Shown piece by piece: positions 23,516-36,600 of a stretch of 64,000 nt of DNA. This stretch comes from Vitellaria paradoxa (taxonomy: Eukaryota > Streptophyta > Magnoliopsida > Ericales > Sapotaceae), in assembly GCA_019916065.1 (NCBI GenBank), contig JAINTL010000104.1:247967-311966 (forward strand). Direction: 5' to 3'. The notes beneath the pieces are model-generated. The model made no database searches. It was given only the letters and a program-made list of their open reading frames with translations, and had not been told where the DNA came from. Every line of letters starts with the position of its first letter. Position 1 is the stretch's first letter. Position numbers and translations under genes: made by a program.

Positions 23516-24089
23516 GATAGCATTTGATCACTATTGTTACATTAATATATTTTAAACAATAAAATAGAAAAAGTGAGATAGAAAATAAAGAGAGAAAAAT
23601 AAATTCTAGTATAAAAGTTTAACAGAGGTATCACGTTAGATTCCCATTACCTAAGTAAGAATAAAATTGTCAACCTATAAAAGGTAAGTTTAATAATAAT
23701 TTTTTATTAATTTAATAATGATAAAATTGTCATATATGAAAAATGTATTAAAAATATTTTGGCATTAAAAAAAAAATGAAAAAGTAGAGCCCTGTCATTG
23801 CTGCTTGCAGGTTAGTTCGACGGTAGAGCGCACCACCCAATCGAAAAAATCATGTTGCTCAATCTGGACCGTCAAATTTTGACGAGATGACCTGATTGCG
23901 ATGCTTGATCAAAACTTCGCTTAAAAGTTAAAAACCAAACGTACTGGGACCCCGTGGCATCCCCCTGCTAATCATGTGGGACTCGGGTGGTTGTCGGCAA
24001 ATCATCAACTATAATTTTTCCATTCAACGGTGATTAAGACATCACCGTCCATCCAATCCGATGGCTGTGAACTAACATCGTTATAAACA

Positions 24090-24335
24090 ATGAATAACTC
24101 GGAGGGCGACCCAAGAGATCTCTCTCTCCTTTTAAAAGTCATCTTAAGCCGATTCTCGACCTCCCTCTCTCTCTCTCTCTCGCCCTGGTTCGAATCAGGC
24201 GCACTCTCTCTCTCTCTCTCTCTCTCTAAAATTCTTTCTCTCTCTCTCTCCAAAACTATTTGGCCTGAATTCACTGTGATTTGGGAGGAGAGAGAATAAA
24301 GAGGAGAGAGCGGCGGAAGTTTGTGAGTTGTGAAG
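24090..24335 (+). promoter_or_regulatory. 5' UTR and proximal promoter of the RBP47-like gene with a CT microsatellite
   Basis: The 250 bases before the start codon hold several CT runs (24159-24180, 24205-24227, 24236-24251), then GA-rich sequence up to the ATG at 24336. CT runs near the start site are common in plant promoters and 5' leaders. No convincing TATA box was found just upstream. The transcription start is not determinable from sequence alone. 23780-24089 differs from the AT-rich DNA to its left by being GC-balanced, as expected for promoter sequence. Confidence 0.5.
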
Positions 24336-24692
24336 ATGATGCAGTCAACGATGAACGGCGCTGATCTGAATCAACGCACGCCGCCGCCGCCGCCGCCTTC
24401 ACTTCCGCCGCCGCCGCAGCAGCAGCAGCAGCAGCAGCTATGGATGCAGCAGTATCAGCAGCAATGGATGGCGATGCAGTACCCTGCGGCTGCAATGTTG
24501 ATGCAGCAGCAGATGATGTACCAGCAGCCACATTACATGCCCTACCACCACCTTCAACCTTATCAACAACAACAGCAGCAGCAACAACTGATTCAGAGCT
24601 CCAGCGACGAGAACCGGACGATCTGGGTTGGGGACCTCCAGCAATGGATGGACGAAAGTTACCTTAACACCTGCTTCGCTCATACTGGCGAG
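24336..24692 (+). CDS. RBP47: RBP47-like exon 1
   Basis: Residues 1-119, ending at TGE within RRM1 with the donor GTTAGT. Two ATGs are adjacent (24336, 24339) and I took the first. An in-frame GTG two codons earlier is not a plausible start. CCG and CAG repeats encode the P and Q runs. Reading into intron 1 meets a stop at 24756-24758. Confidence 0.93.
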
Positions 24693-27600
24693 GTTAGTCT
24701 TATTTATTTGTTTATTTATTATTATTATTTAAAATTTAATTCCACTCTTTTGGCATAAATAGATGCGAAGATATTTTATATATACATGTATATGTATGTC
24801 TTGTGGATTCTGTCTCCCAAATCTGATATATGAATCTTATAAGTGAGGTGATTTCTGTGGTTGTTTTAAACGATCTAGTTTCAATATTCTCTGCCGTGGT
24901 AAATGCAACTGGAGCCTCAATCAAAATGGAAGCTTTGGTTGACCTGGAATATATATTAAATTTTAATGATGTGGAATTTGATTTAAGCTGTTTGAAGCAA
25001 ATTTGGGATGGATTTGTTAAGATGATTGATTAGAATATAGAAAGGTGTTCTAAACTTTTCTGTACAATGTATTCATGATATTAACTTATTGCATCCCTGC
25101 CCCATGATCTATGGTTATAGTATATTACCAATCAGTTGGGCATAAAAGATTTCATAACTGATATGTTCAATTTGACTTTCTGAGAATAGTCATCAAATAT
25201 TGTAATATACTGAACCTATCTTTAGAATCTTAAACCATTCTTCCATGCAAAAAGTTTTAAAAATTGTGCTCAATTATTTGCCTCACCGAGGTTTAATCCA
25301 AAATCTTACTTCAAGACCTGATTTTTTTTTGGTAACAATGGGCCTTAGCTTTTCATTAGTTGTAATGTCCATTCTCAATGACTTTTTTGCTATACACTCT
25401 GGCCATTAACTATTTAACTAACACAAATTTGAGGGCCAAAGAAGTCTTTAGGGGGGGGTTGATGCAGGATAATAGAGAATAAAGCAAAGACAGAGAAATA
25501 GAGAGAGAAGAAGAAGTTTAGGAGAGAGGGAAGAAAGAAGATGAGGGGGAGGGAGAACAAGTCATGGAGGTTTCAATAACTCAATTTTTTATATTCATCA
25601 ATGTGTCTAACACTAATCATCTTAAGTCTTTAAATAGGCTAATACATCCTCAAGATTACTAAAAATAAAACAAAATCAAATATTCTAACAAATTCTTGTT
25701 AATATAAATCTAAATCTAAATAAAATTATGCCTAAAATAAAATAAATCTTTAATAGAATAAAGTAAAATCCTTGTATAAAATGTAATCTTAATAAAATAA
25801 AATTCTAATAATAATTATTTCATATTTTTTTTTGGCTTCTGCATCATTTTCTCCATCCCTTAGAAAAGTTCGACTCCGTCGAGTTGAAAATTTGCGCACT
25901 TCTTTAATCGCTAGACCACGAACAAAGCGGATCTTCAAGCTGTGAACCTAGCGTTCATGGACTCACGTTAGGGGTGGTAGAAATCTAGTGTCTCCACCAA
26001 GCCTCACGAGATAGAAGTATCGCAATTCAGAAAACAGAACTTGTGGGTGTTGGAAGAAAACAAAAAATGGACCAACTTGTGGGAGCGGTTTAGGTTTGGG
26101 AAAGACAAAATTCAAGGTATACTCTTCAACCCGATAGTACCAACAGGGACCTTAGTAATGTCAGTGGAAATCTGTGCCTCATCAAGAGAAATGACTTCAG
26201 TAGTAGTAACAATTTTCGTAGCCACAACAATTTTCATCAACTGGCCTACCCACAATTTAGTCATCATCCTCATCATTTGAAAAATAAAAATTGTCAGGAT
26301 TAGGCTCATAAATCAACTTTTTAATTTGATCATCATTAGGCTCTCTCTTCACTTTAAAGTGGTTATCATTAGATTTTTTGTTTGGTTCATTAGTAACTTT
26401 TGGAATATCAGTAAAGGCACCATATAGAGGACCTGAAATTGTATTTAATTTTGAATTCGATATTTGGTTAGAACAGAGATGAATAGGGTTGCTCGGCCAA
26501 TAGCATTCCTCTAATGTGTCTAACCTCGTGTTCAATTTTTGAATGGCTTCAGTGAGGGCTACTATTTGGGTTTACATTTGGTTATTGTTTGAATGAGTAG
26601 CCGGCAGTGTACTGATAATTTCGAATATGCAAAAATGAACCGCAAGGTATTCTGGAGCCCACTGGAAGTTGCCAAAAAAGTCGCTGGAGCTTAAGCCTGA
26701 GCACTGGTTAGGTCGTCGAAAGTTGCTGGTTTCAGTGGTGGGTTTCGTAGAGCTAGGTATCACTTGGATGTGCAAAAGTGTGCTCGAAAGATTTGAGGGC
26801 GTGTGGGACACATGCGGTGGCTATGACTGCGGCTGCGGTTAGGGTTTGAGATGAATAGTGAGTTTCGTTGGTTATGGATTGATTTGCTCTGATATCAAAG
26901 TTAATGTAAGACAATAGAGAATAAAGTAAAGAGAGAGAAATAGAGAGAGAAGAAGAAGTTTAGGAGAGAGGGAAGAAAAAAGAAGAGGGGGAGGGAGAAC
27001 AAGCCACGGGGGCTTTAATAATTCAAATTTTCACATTCATCATTGTATCCAACCCTAATCATTTTAATCCTTTAAATAGGTTAATACATCATCAGGGTTA
27101 CTAAAAATAGAGCAAAATCAAATATTCTAACAAATCCTACTTAATATAAATCTGAATAAAATTTTGCCTAAAATAAAATAAATCTTTAATAGAATAAAGT
27201 AAAATCCAAATATGAAATCTAATCTTAATAAAATAAAATTCTAATAATAATTATTTCATTTTTTTTGGGCTTCCGCATTTTTTGGGGGGGGGGAGTTAAA
27301 GCTTGGGGGTAAAGTGAAATTTACCCTCTTAATTGATATATAATTTCTATCCAAGAATTTATCCATTTACGTTGCAGACCTGCAGTATTGAGGAACCCTA
27401 CAAAATTACAAATTGGAACTCATGCTCAAATTTTTTGTCAACTTACTTGCCTTCATCAATGCTTCATCAACACTGTGAGGAAGAGAACTCAAATAACACA
27501 AAAAGAAAGACGGGGATTTAGAGAAGTGGTGCTCTTAAGATTCATTCGTAAGCTTGGAGTTTAGGATAGTCCGTGAAGAAACTTGCCTTTTCTATGCGCT

Positions 27601-30600
27601 GATTTCTTTTTAGGAGTTACTGGAGTAGTCTTTGGAATATCTTCTTCTTTTTAATCTCCTTGTATTTATGTGCACACATGAATATATATGCTTTCTGCAT
27701 GCCCAATACTTGAAGGACTTAATTATCCTTATTTTGTTTTTTGTTTTTTGTATTTTGTATTTTTTTTAGTGTTTTTATACATTTGAGAACGTGGTAAGTC
27801 ACATCTTGCAACCTATGATTTTGAAAATTGTTTGCCCAATATTATAATGGAGAAGAAATCCTAATGAAGAATAAAATATGCTGAACTTTCCTCGGACGAG
27901 AAATTTCTTAAATTAGTCTCCAATGAGAATTATCTATGCCTTAGGAAAAAATAAATGGTGACAATCCTTCGGCAGTACAACGAGCCTTGTTTGCAAAGCC
28001 TTTCTAATTGACCTGATGAGATCTAGTGGAAGGACCTTTTATTTGCAGACAACTCCCATTCGCTGAATTTTCTATAGTTGCTGTTTGAATGTCAAAATTT
28101 CTTTACTTGATGGTGTGCTGTTTGAATGTCAAAATTTCTTTACTTGATGCTGTGCTGTTTGAATGTCAAAATTTCTTTACTTGATGCTGTCTGAGCAATT
28201 GTAAGTGAGTGGTGTACGTTGTAGATTCCAATATAACACACCCACTTAAAAAGAGTATGGACTATAGTAACTCTATGAACTTTCTTAGGGAATAATGCAA
28301 CATTGTTAGGCTTGGTTAAATTTATCCTGATCACTAGATTTTATTTCTTAAAACTGATTTACTATTATTGAATATTGAATTCACATAAATTCCGAGAACT
28401 CATTTTGATTATTTTGTTATATATTTCTTACTTATCATGAACATATAGCTTCTAATATCGTTGTTGGTCAGGTGTTCTTTAACTTTTCCTTTTATTAATA
28501 CTAGCATGGACCCGTGCGATGCAAGAAACATAAATTATAAGTGAAATATGTAACTTTCACAACTATATTGAATTTATAAGTGAGTCCCTTATAAGAATTC
28601 ATGAGTTCACTTAACTTCTATTAAAATTATAAGTTACAACTATAGTGGTTTTATATGGGGGGGAAAAAAGTGAAGTTGTAGTCATCCAGTGATGTGAGAC
28701 AAAAAAAGTAAACTTTGTGAATGAAAAGAGAGAAGAGAGGAGGAGGGAATGAAGGAAGAGAGTGCCACCTAGGATTGGAATAAAGGAGAAGAGGAGAGAG
28801 AAAAACATTCTTTTTTAGTAGATATGGATCAGACACTTAAATATCTGGATAGTTAAAGAAGCTAAATTGGACACTGTGAAATTTAGTTGAGCTGTCATGC
28901 CTCAAAAATCAGAGACGTTTAATCAAGCACTTGGATGCATATCTACATCCATCATCTTTTGTTTGTCCTTGCTCTTAACCATTTTGTCTTCATGTCATTA
29001 ATTTATAATAGACTCGTACTTTAGTTCTGTTTGAATGATAGTATGATATTTTTATCTGACATCTTTCATTAGGCTTAGAGAATGATAACTTGGCCATTTT
29101 ATCTCTTACTTTTCATTTTGTTTGGTCTTCCCTTGGTTGCTAACTTATGGTGTCATGGTGTTTACAGGTATCCTCTGTAAAGGTTATTCGCAATAAGCAG
29201 ACTGGTCAGTCAGAGAAATATGGCTTTGTGGAGTTTGTTTCTCATGCAGCAGCTGACAAAGTTCTGCAGAGCTTCAATGGTACTACAATGCCAAATACAG
29301 ATCAAACTTTCCGCCTAAATTGGGCATCCTTTAGCACAGGTGATAGGCGTTCAGATGTTGGCTCAGATCTATCTATATTTGTTGGAGATTTGGCTCCAGA
29401 TGTTACTGATGTAGAACTGCATGAAACATTTGCTACAAGATACCCATCTGTTAAAGGTGCCAAGGTGGTTGTTGATTCAAATACTGGCCGTTCAAAAGGT
29501 TATGGCTTTGTTAGGTTTGGTGATGAAAATGAGAGGTCAAGGGCCATTACTGAAATGAATGGTATGTACTGTTCAACTAGGCAAATGCGCGTTGGTGTTG
29601 CGACCCCCAAGAAGCAATCAGGGCATCAAGTTCAACAGTATTATTCATCACAAGGTGTAGTGTTGTGTTCCCTGTTTCACATATGCGTGTTACATTTTTT
29701 AATTTCCTTTAACATCCACTCATGACATGATCTCTTGGTGTTTGGCTTCCGTTCTCCCCTGCAACAACTTACCAATTGTCGTTCCATTTTGTTTTGTGTT
29801 CTGGAAATATTGTTGTTTTGTTGTTTTGCATAATTGTGGTTTTGTGTCAAGAAATTGGCTATTGAAGTTTTCTAAGCATCGTTGCTCAACTCAACTCAAC
29901 TCAGCCTTACTCCCAAACTAGTTTGAATTGGCTAGTTGATTTCTCTTTCTCCATTCATTTCTGTCATGGATTATGTTTTTCATGATGTAATATGAAATTA
30001 GATCTTTTTTCACAATTTCAGTTTGTGCAATCTTAAATCTACCTATGTAAACGGGGAAGGTAGATGACATTGTTTTTTTTTCCCCCGAGGGGGGTGGGTG
30101 GCTGGATATGATGGGTGGAGTTAGATGTAGTGGGAGCTTTAGGGGGTATCTTGATAATGTGGGATAGCAGGCAACTAAAGCTAGAAGGCTTTGAAGTGGG
30201 TAGGTTGTCTGTTTCCTACCTATTTAACAACATGGATGATAATATTAAGTGGGCTTTGACAGGGGTTTATGGGCCTACAAATTATAACTAGAAAAGGGGT
30301 TTTTTTTAGAGTAATTGGGGGATGGCGTATTCAAATGGAATGTTCTGTAGTGCGTAGGTGGTGATTTTAATATGGTTAGAAGCCTGTTAGAGAGATTTTT
30401 TTTTTTTGGGGGGGGGGGGGGGACAACCAACGTGCAGATGGAGTCATAGTTTTAAAAAACGGTAATGGGTATTGTAATGGTAACGGTCGCGGTGACATGG
30501 AAACGGGATGTAACGGATGTTACGTAATGGAAATGGAAATCGGAAGCGTGATTTTTTTTTTAATTCACACTTCACCTAAATTGGATAATTTTTGATAGTT

Positions 30601-33600
30601 TAACAATTAAAATATATAAATATAGATTATTAGTATTGTTTAATAATTTTATATTATTAAAATGTTTATACACACACACACACACACACACACATAAATA
30701 TTACTTTTTTTCAGACACCTTTTACATAAAAATAAGTTCATATATTTTATATTAAATTGTTAATACTTACATTAATTAATATAATAATAAATGTATAATT
30801 ACTAAAATAAAATAATATATATTATAATATAATAGTTACACTTAATTAGTAACTTTTAATATGAAATGCTTAATTATATTTAATATAAGTAATATAAATT
30901 ATATACTATTTTAATATAAAATTTTATTGTAATATTTAATTATAATTAAAAATAATTTAACATATTTTAATAAAATATAATATATTATATTTATATAATT
31001 AATATTATATACCATAATTATATTTATATTATTTAATTATTTATTATCTAATGCCTCCTCTCATCAATGTTGATAGACAACTCTTTGATTCCCAAGAAAC
31101 CCACCGCCTACCCACTGCCCGAAGTACATCAAAGGTCTCATAAACTCACCCACTTGACTTTGCATCTTCGCTTCTTCAAACTCTTTAGCCTCTGTTACTT
31201 TTTGTTTTTTCGAAAACTGAATTTTACAAAAACTGAAGCTGAAAGAACACGAATGCTTTATCGATCTTGATTTGGAACTGCAAGGTTTCAAGGATTCAGT
31301 TTTTTGCGGTATGCAAAATCTCGAACTGGAATTGGAAGGCTTTGCGGTTTGATTTTTTTTCTTTTTTATTTTCAGACGTTGGACCAAAAAGTTAGGATTT
31401 TTTTTCCGAATCTTGAAAGATCAAAGGTTTTTAGATACTATCTGCTTTTTCTATCTTTTTCTTTTCTAATTTCTCTGCGAAGAACTGCCGTATTGCTGGC
31501 GTAACGCCGGTTTAACGCCCTTTACGGTGTGAATGCCGTGTCACACCCTGTAGCGCTAGAGTATCAGTCTCGGAGTTTGCCGATTCCGTTGCGTAATGGC
31601 GTTTTTTAATACCATGGATGGAGTGGTTTTTCAGATTTCATTGAGGGGTTGGGTTGCATTGATTTGCCTATGAGTAGAGGAAGATTTAATTGGAGCAACA
31701 CCAGAAGTAAGTCTGGTTTGGATAGGTTTATTATCTCTCCTGAATGGGAGGATCTATTTCCTGATTTGTACAAGAAATTGCTACCCAGATTAATTTCAGA
31801 TCACTTTTCATTATTGTTGGATGGGGGAGGGCTAAAAGGGTTGAGTCCTTTTAGATTTGAAAACACGTGGCTTCAAGTGGAAGGCTTTTAAAGACACGAT
31901 AGTTGAGTGGTGGAGAGGTTATAATTTTTCATGCAGTGCTAGTTATATCATGTTTCAAAACTTGAGATGCTTAAAGGTAGACTTAATTAAGTTGGAACTT
32001 AGAAAGTTTTGGTACAATTGAGAATCATAAGTCATTATTGATAAACAATGTGAAGGTGTTGGATCAGAAGGATCACCAAGGGTAGTTGCAGGATTAGGGT
32101 AGACAATAAAGGGAGGGTAAGATTTAGGGAGCTGAAAAGTTTAATCAAGATGGAGGAGATTAGTTGAAGGCAAAAATCTAGAATTTTGTGGTCAAAAAAG
32201 GGGGGAGTGTAACACATGCTTGTTTTCATAAAATGGCTGATGCCCATAAGCGAAGTAACCGTGTAGAAAAATTGAAGGTGGAAGGCATTCAGCTTGAAGA
32301 TCAGTATCAAATTAAGTGTAGTATTCTAGAGCTCTATATTAACCTTTTCAAGGAGGAAGAAGTGTGGAGACTTGGAGTTCTTGATCTAGAATTAGAGCAA
32401 GACAAGGAGGCTAAGAAGCATGGATACGGATACGGGTACGAATACGGATATAGCCATTTTAAAAAAATGAGGATACGGATACGATAGGTATATATGACCA
32501 AAAAATATAAATTTTGTGTATTTTTATTAATTATATATATGAATATAACATTCATAGCAAAATTAATTTAATATATAATTCAATATACAAAATATAAGTC
32601 AAGATTTTATAATTTTAGGAGTTTCAACTACTCAAATCTAGATTTGTCTTAATTATATATTTGAAAAAAAATGGCAAAATAATAGGATATGTCATGTGAG
32701 GTATCCGATACGTATTTTGAATTATCTGAAGAGTATATGCATCCTACGTATCAGATATCTATACGGCACTCGTTTTGGAGTATCATGCTTCCTAGCAAGG
32801 ACGGGGTTAGAGATTCCTTTCTGAGGAAGAGATGCTCTTGGCTGTGAATGAGTTGAATGGTGATAAAGCTCTGGTTCCTGATGGATGGACCTTAGCTGCT
32901 TTCCTTTTTTTTTTTTCAAAGAGTTGTTGCGAGATTCTTAAAATTGATCTACTGAAGATTTTTGAAGAATCTCATCTCGTGCAAATGGAAAATTTGTGGG
33001 AAGTTTGAATGTGACTTTTCTTGTTCTAATTTCTAAGGGAGCGGTGAATATTAGAGATTTTGGACCCATCAGCTTGGTAGGAGGCCTTGATAAAGTTATT
33101 GTGAAGGTTTTGGCAAACAGACTGAAAAAGGTGATGACAATTCTTGTGTTGGACTCTCAAACGCCTTTGTGGAGGGGCAGTAAATATTGGATGCGGTCCT
33201 AGTGGCAAATGAGGTTCTTGACTCTAGGGCCCGATTGGATAGTGCTAAAATTTTAAGGGGATAAGTCTTAGAGGAGGTATAAGATAAGAGGGGGTATTAT
33301 TTTTAGAGGGTTGGCCAACATTGATGTGATGTTTATGGAGGGGGATAACTTTTGACTTGGTTTGGATGTTTTATAAATTATAGGAGGTGAATGACGGAAA
33401 AAACAGTCAAATGACTCTTTTGCCCTTGTGGTATCCCAAACTTGGTTACCCATTAAATTAAACTTGGTTACCCAAACTTAATTATATGTTTATGTTAATT
33501 ATATAATGTGAAAACTAACTAGTACAAATTAATTTTAGACATTAATTATAAATAAATTATGTTATTAATAAATTAAACTTTATAAAATTTATAAATTAGT

Positions 33601-36600
33601 TTCGTAGACAGTAACATCCTAATTTATCCGAAACTTCCTTAGTCGCTTATTTTTTTCTCCTTATTTAAAAAATATCAATATATGTGTAATTTTGTATAAA
33701 TTTGCTAAAAAATAATATTATTAACTTAAAATCACATCACCTCCTATTTGGAAAAAATGTATTTTTTCATCACATGATGACCCCCTATTTGGAAAAAAAA
33801 TTATATTTTTTTATTTTTATTAATATAAATTTTTAATACATTTTTCCATTAGAAAAAAAAGAATTTATTTCTAATATAAAATACATTTTGTAGGTGAGAA
33901 GAGAGATGAGAAGGGGCATAATGGTCCAATTTAGTCTATATAAGGGGGGATAATTTTTGTAGAGTTCAAACCCTCTCCAAAAATAATACACATTCTTCCA
34001 AGATTAAGAAGAGAGAATAATTTTTAGAGGGGAGAAATTTTGCTTCCCAAATCAAGCAAAAAACATCACATCAAAGCTTATAAGGGTGTATTATTTATGG
34101 AGGTCACATTTTGTAGCATCCAATCGGCCCCCTAGGGTAATGGGAGGGGAATTGGGAGTTATATGTAAACTGGATATCAAGAAAACGTATGACCATGTTA
34201 ATAGGGAGTTTCTGATTTATTTGAATCGATCCCATGGGTTTTGGAGGAAAATGGAGAGAATGGATCTTTTGGTGCATCTATACTGCCAAATTTTTGGTTT
34301 TAGTGAATGGACATGGGAAGGTTTTTCTAATTCATCGACGAGACTTAGACAGGGGGATCCATTGTCTCTTGTACTGTTCATTTTAGCGATGAAAGCTTTT
34401 AGCAGAATGATGAAAAGGGCTGTGAGGTGAGGCTTAATTGATGGTTTTGCAGTTGGCCAGAGAGACCAAAATTAGTTGGTGATCTTTGACTTGCTTTTTG
34501 CCGAAGATTCTATATTGTTTTGCGGGCTGACATTCTTCAATTAGGACTTTTGAGGTGTGCCTTGTTATGTTTTGAAGCCGTCTCAAGATTGAAAATCAAC
34601 CTTAGGAAATCAAAACTAATCCTAGTGGGTAAAGTAGATGATGTGGATGCTTTGGCAGCGGCAATGGGGTGTAAAATTAACCGTCTTCCCTCTTGCAATT
34701 GAGGTTCCTTCTAGGGGCCTTTTTCAATGCAAAACAAGTATGGGATGTGCTTGAAAGGTATAAGAGTTGATTGGCTGGATGGACAAAGAACTATTTATCT
34801 AAAAGGGCCAGGGTAATTTTGATTGAAAGTGATGAGAACATCAGTTTTTAAATTTATTATTATTATTATTATTATTTATTATTTAAACCCATTTGTTTTG
34901 GGCTTTATCGATTATAAGTTTATATTATTAAAAGTTATTTGGACCCATTTGTTTTGGGGTTATTTTAGTATTAGGTTTATTTTAGGCCTTTGTGTTAAGC
35001 CCATAAAGTTTTCTATTTGAACCCTAATTAGGGTTAGCAGAACATTATTGATTGATTGGATGATAATTTGATTGCTTCTTCCCTACAGCCGCTATTCATT
35101 TCCCTCTCCTTCTCCTTTTCTCTTCTTCTTCTTTTTTTGATTCTTTCTTCTTCTCTACGATTCTGCACCAACTTTGGTATTAGAGCAAAGGATCCTTCAA
35201 ACTTTCTGAAACCTCGATCACTGTTCTGGTTAAAAAAAAAAAAAAATCACTCACTCATTGTTTGCCTAAATTATTTGATGAGTTTCATTTATTAGATTCG
35301 TGATTCCTATTTTTAGCATATTAGAAATTTATATTTTTATTACTCTCTTTTTTAGTTTTATTTAATATCAGCATTTAAAAAAAAATTTACTTCTGTCCTT
35401 TTACCATGAATTTCGAAAACCAATAATATTGGAGTAATAAAGTAGGACTTTGTTCTATTCATCAAACTTACGTCAAAGATCCTCCTTATTTTAGTGGCAC
35501 AATCGATCTTCATAAGTTTCTTGATTGGGTAGATGATATTGAATACATTATTGATTATCATGACCTGTTTGATGACCAATTTATTCGTTTGGCCAAAACA
35601 AGATTGACCAATTTTGCTAGAGAGTATTGGCAAACAATCGAATTATACCAAAGACCTCTTACTCAGTTGGCCTTGATGAAACAGATTTTGAGTGATTGAT
35701 TTGTTCCTAACAGTTTTATAGATAAGGCATGGTCTCAGTTAATGCGTCTTAAACAAGAGGATTCTTCTATTGATGACTATTTTGATCAATTTAAAACTCT
35801 TAGGAAGTGGTCTAACTTTCAAAATGAGCCTTGTGCTATCAGTAGATTTGTCCTTGGGCTAAGGCTTTGCATCCGTGAGGTAGTTTAATGATACACTCAT
35901 AAGACATTAAATGTAGCTTATGCCAAAGCTTTAGAAATTGAAAAATATTATGAATTTGAGTCCTATGAGTCTATGTCAGAATCAAAGTGCCCTATACAAA
36001 CCATTAAGTTACAACATCCATCTCTTAAACCTAGCGCCTCTATTGTTTCTGTTGACACTTGTGATTCTCTTATTGATTCGTCTCTTTTGACATTTGATCA
36101 TGACGAGTCACCAGATTCTCAAATGTATCTGAAGTGGTTGAATTGGTTTCACCGTCATCTTATCTTGATTTTGTTGGTTTATTTGAGGACATCATGAATA
36201 ATGATAGTCAAGATTGCATAGACTTTATCATTGGTGATGGTTACTTTTTCAGGGGATATTATTTAAGCATCTCAAGAGTTTTATTTAGTGACTTCATCAG
36301 TTGGGAGTTCTTTGAGTCCAAGTTCTCATCACTAAGTAAAACTCTTGCAGTCCAAGTTCTTCTTTCGTGAGATCATTCAGTTGCATAAGTCCTCCTCACT
36401 TCTAGTGTGTAACAGAGACATTCTTGCATACATTGAACAGTTTCTCTTACAAGTTGTGTGTGGCATCTCTTACCCCTATTCTATTGATATCATTGAGTTT
36501 CCAGCCACTTATTCTTCTTTGAGGGATTCTAATTTGACAAGTTTAGTTGCATCATCACTCGTCAAATTTTCTCAACAATGTATTCCATCCCTTTTTGATG

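Noticed and set aside
23808..23870. tRNA-like sequence (GGTTAGTTCGACGGTAGAGC resembles a D arm)
   Set aside because: No matching anticodon stem, T arm with GTTCGA, or acceptor pairing at the right distance.
24271..24683. Alanine- and leucine-rich ORFs on the minus strand over exon 1
   Set aside because: They are antisense shadows of the CAG/CCG repeats that encode poly-Q and poly-P in the RBP47-like protein.
28081..28191. Possible small CRISPR-like array
   Set aside because: The 37-bp units are directly adjacent with no unique spacers, in a plant intron. Simple tandem repeat.
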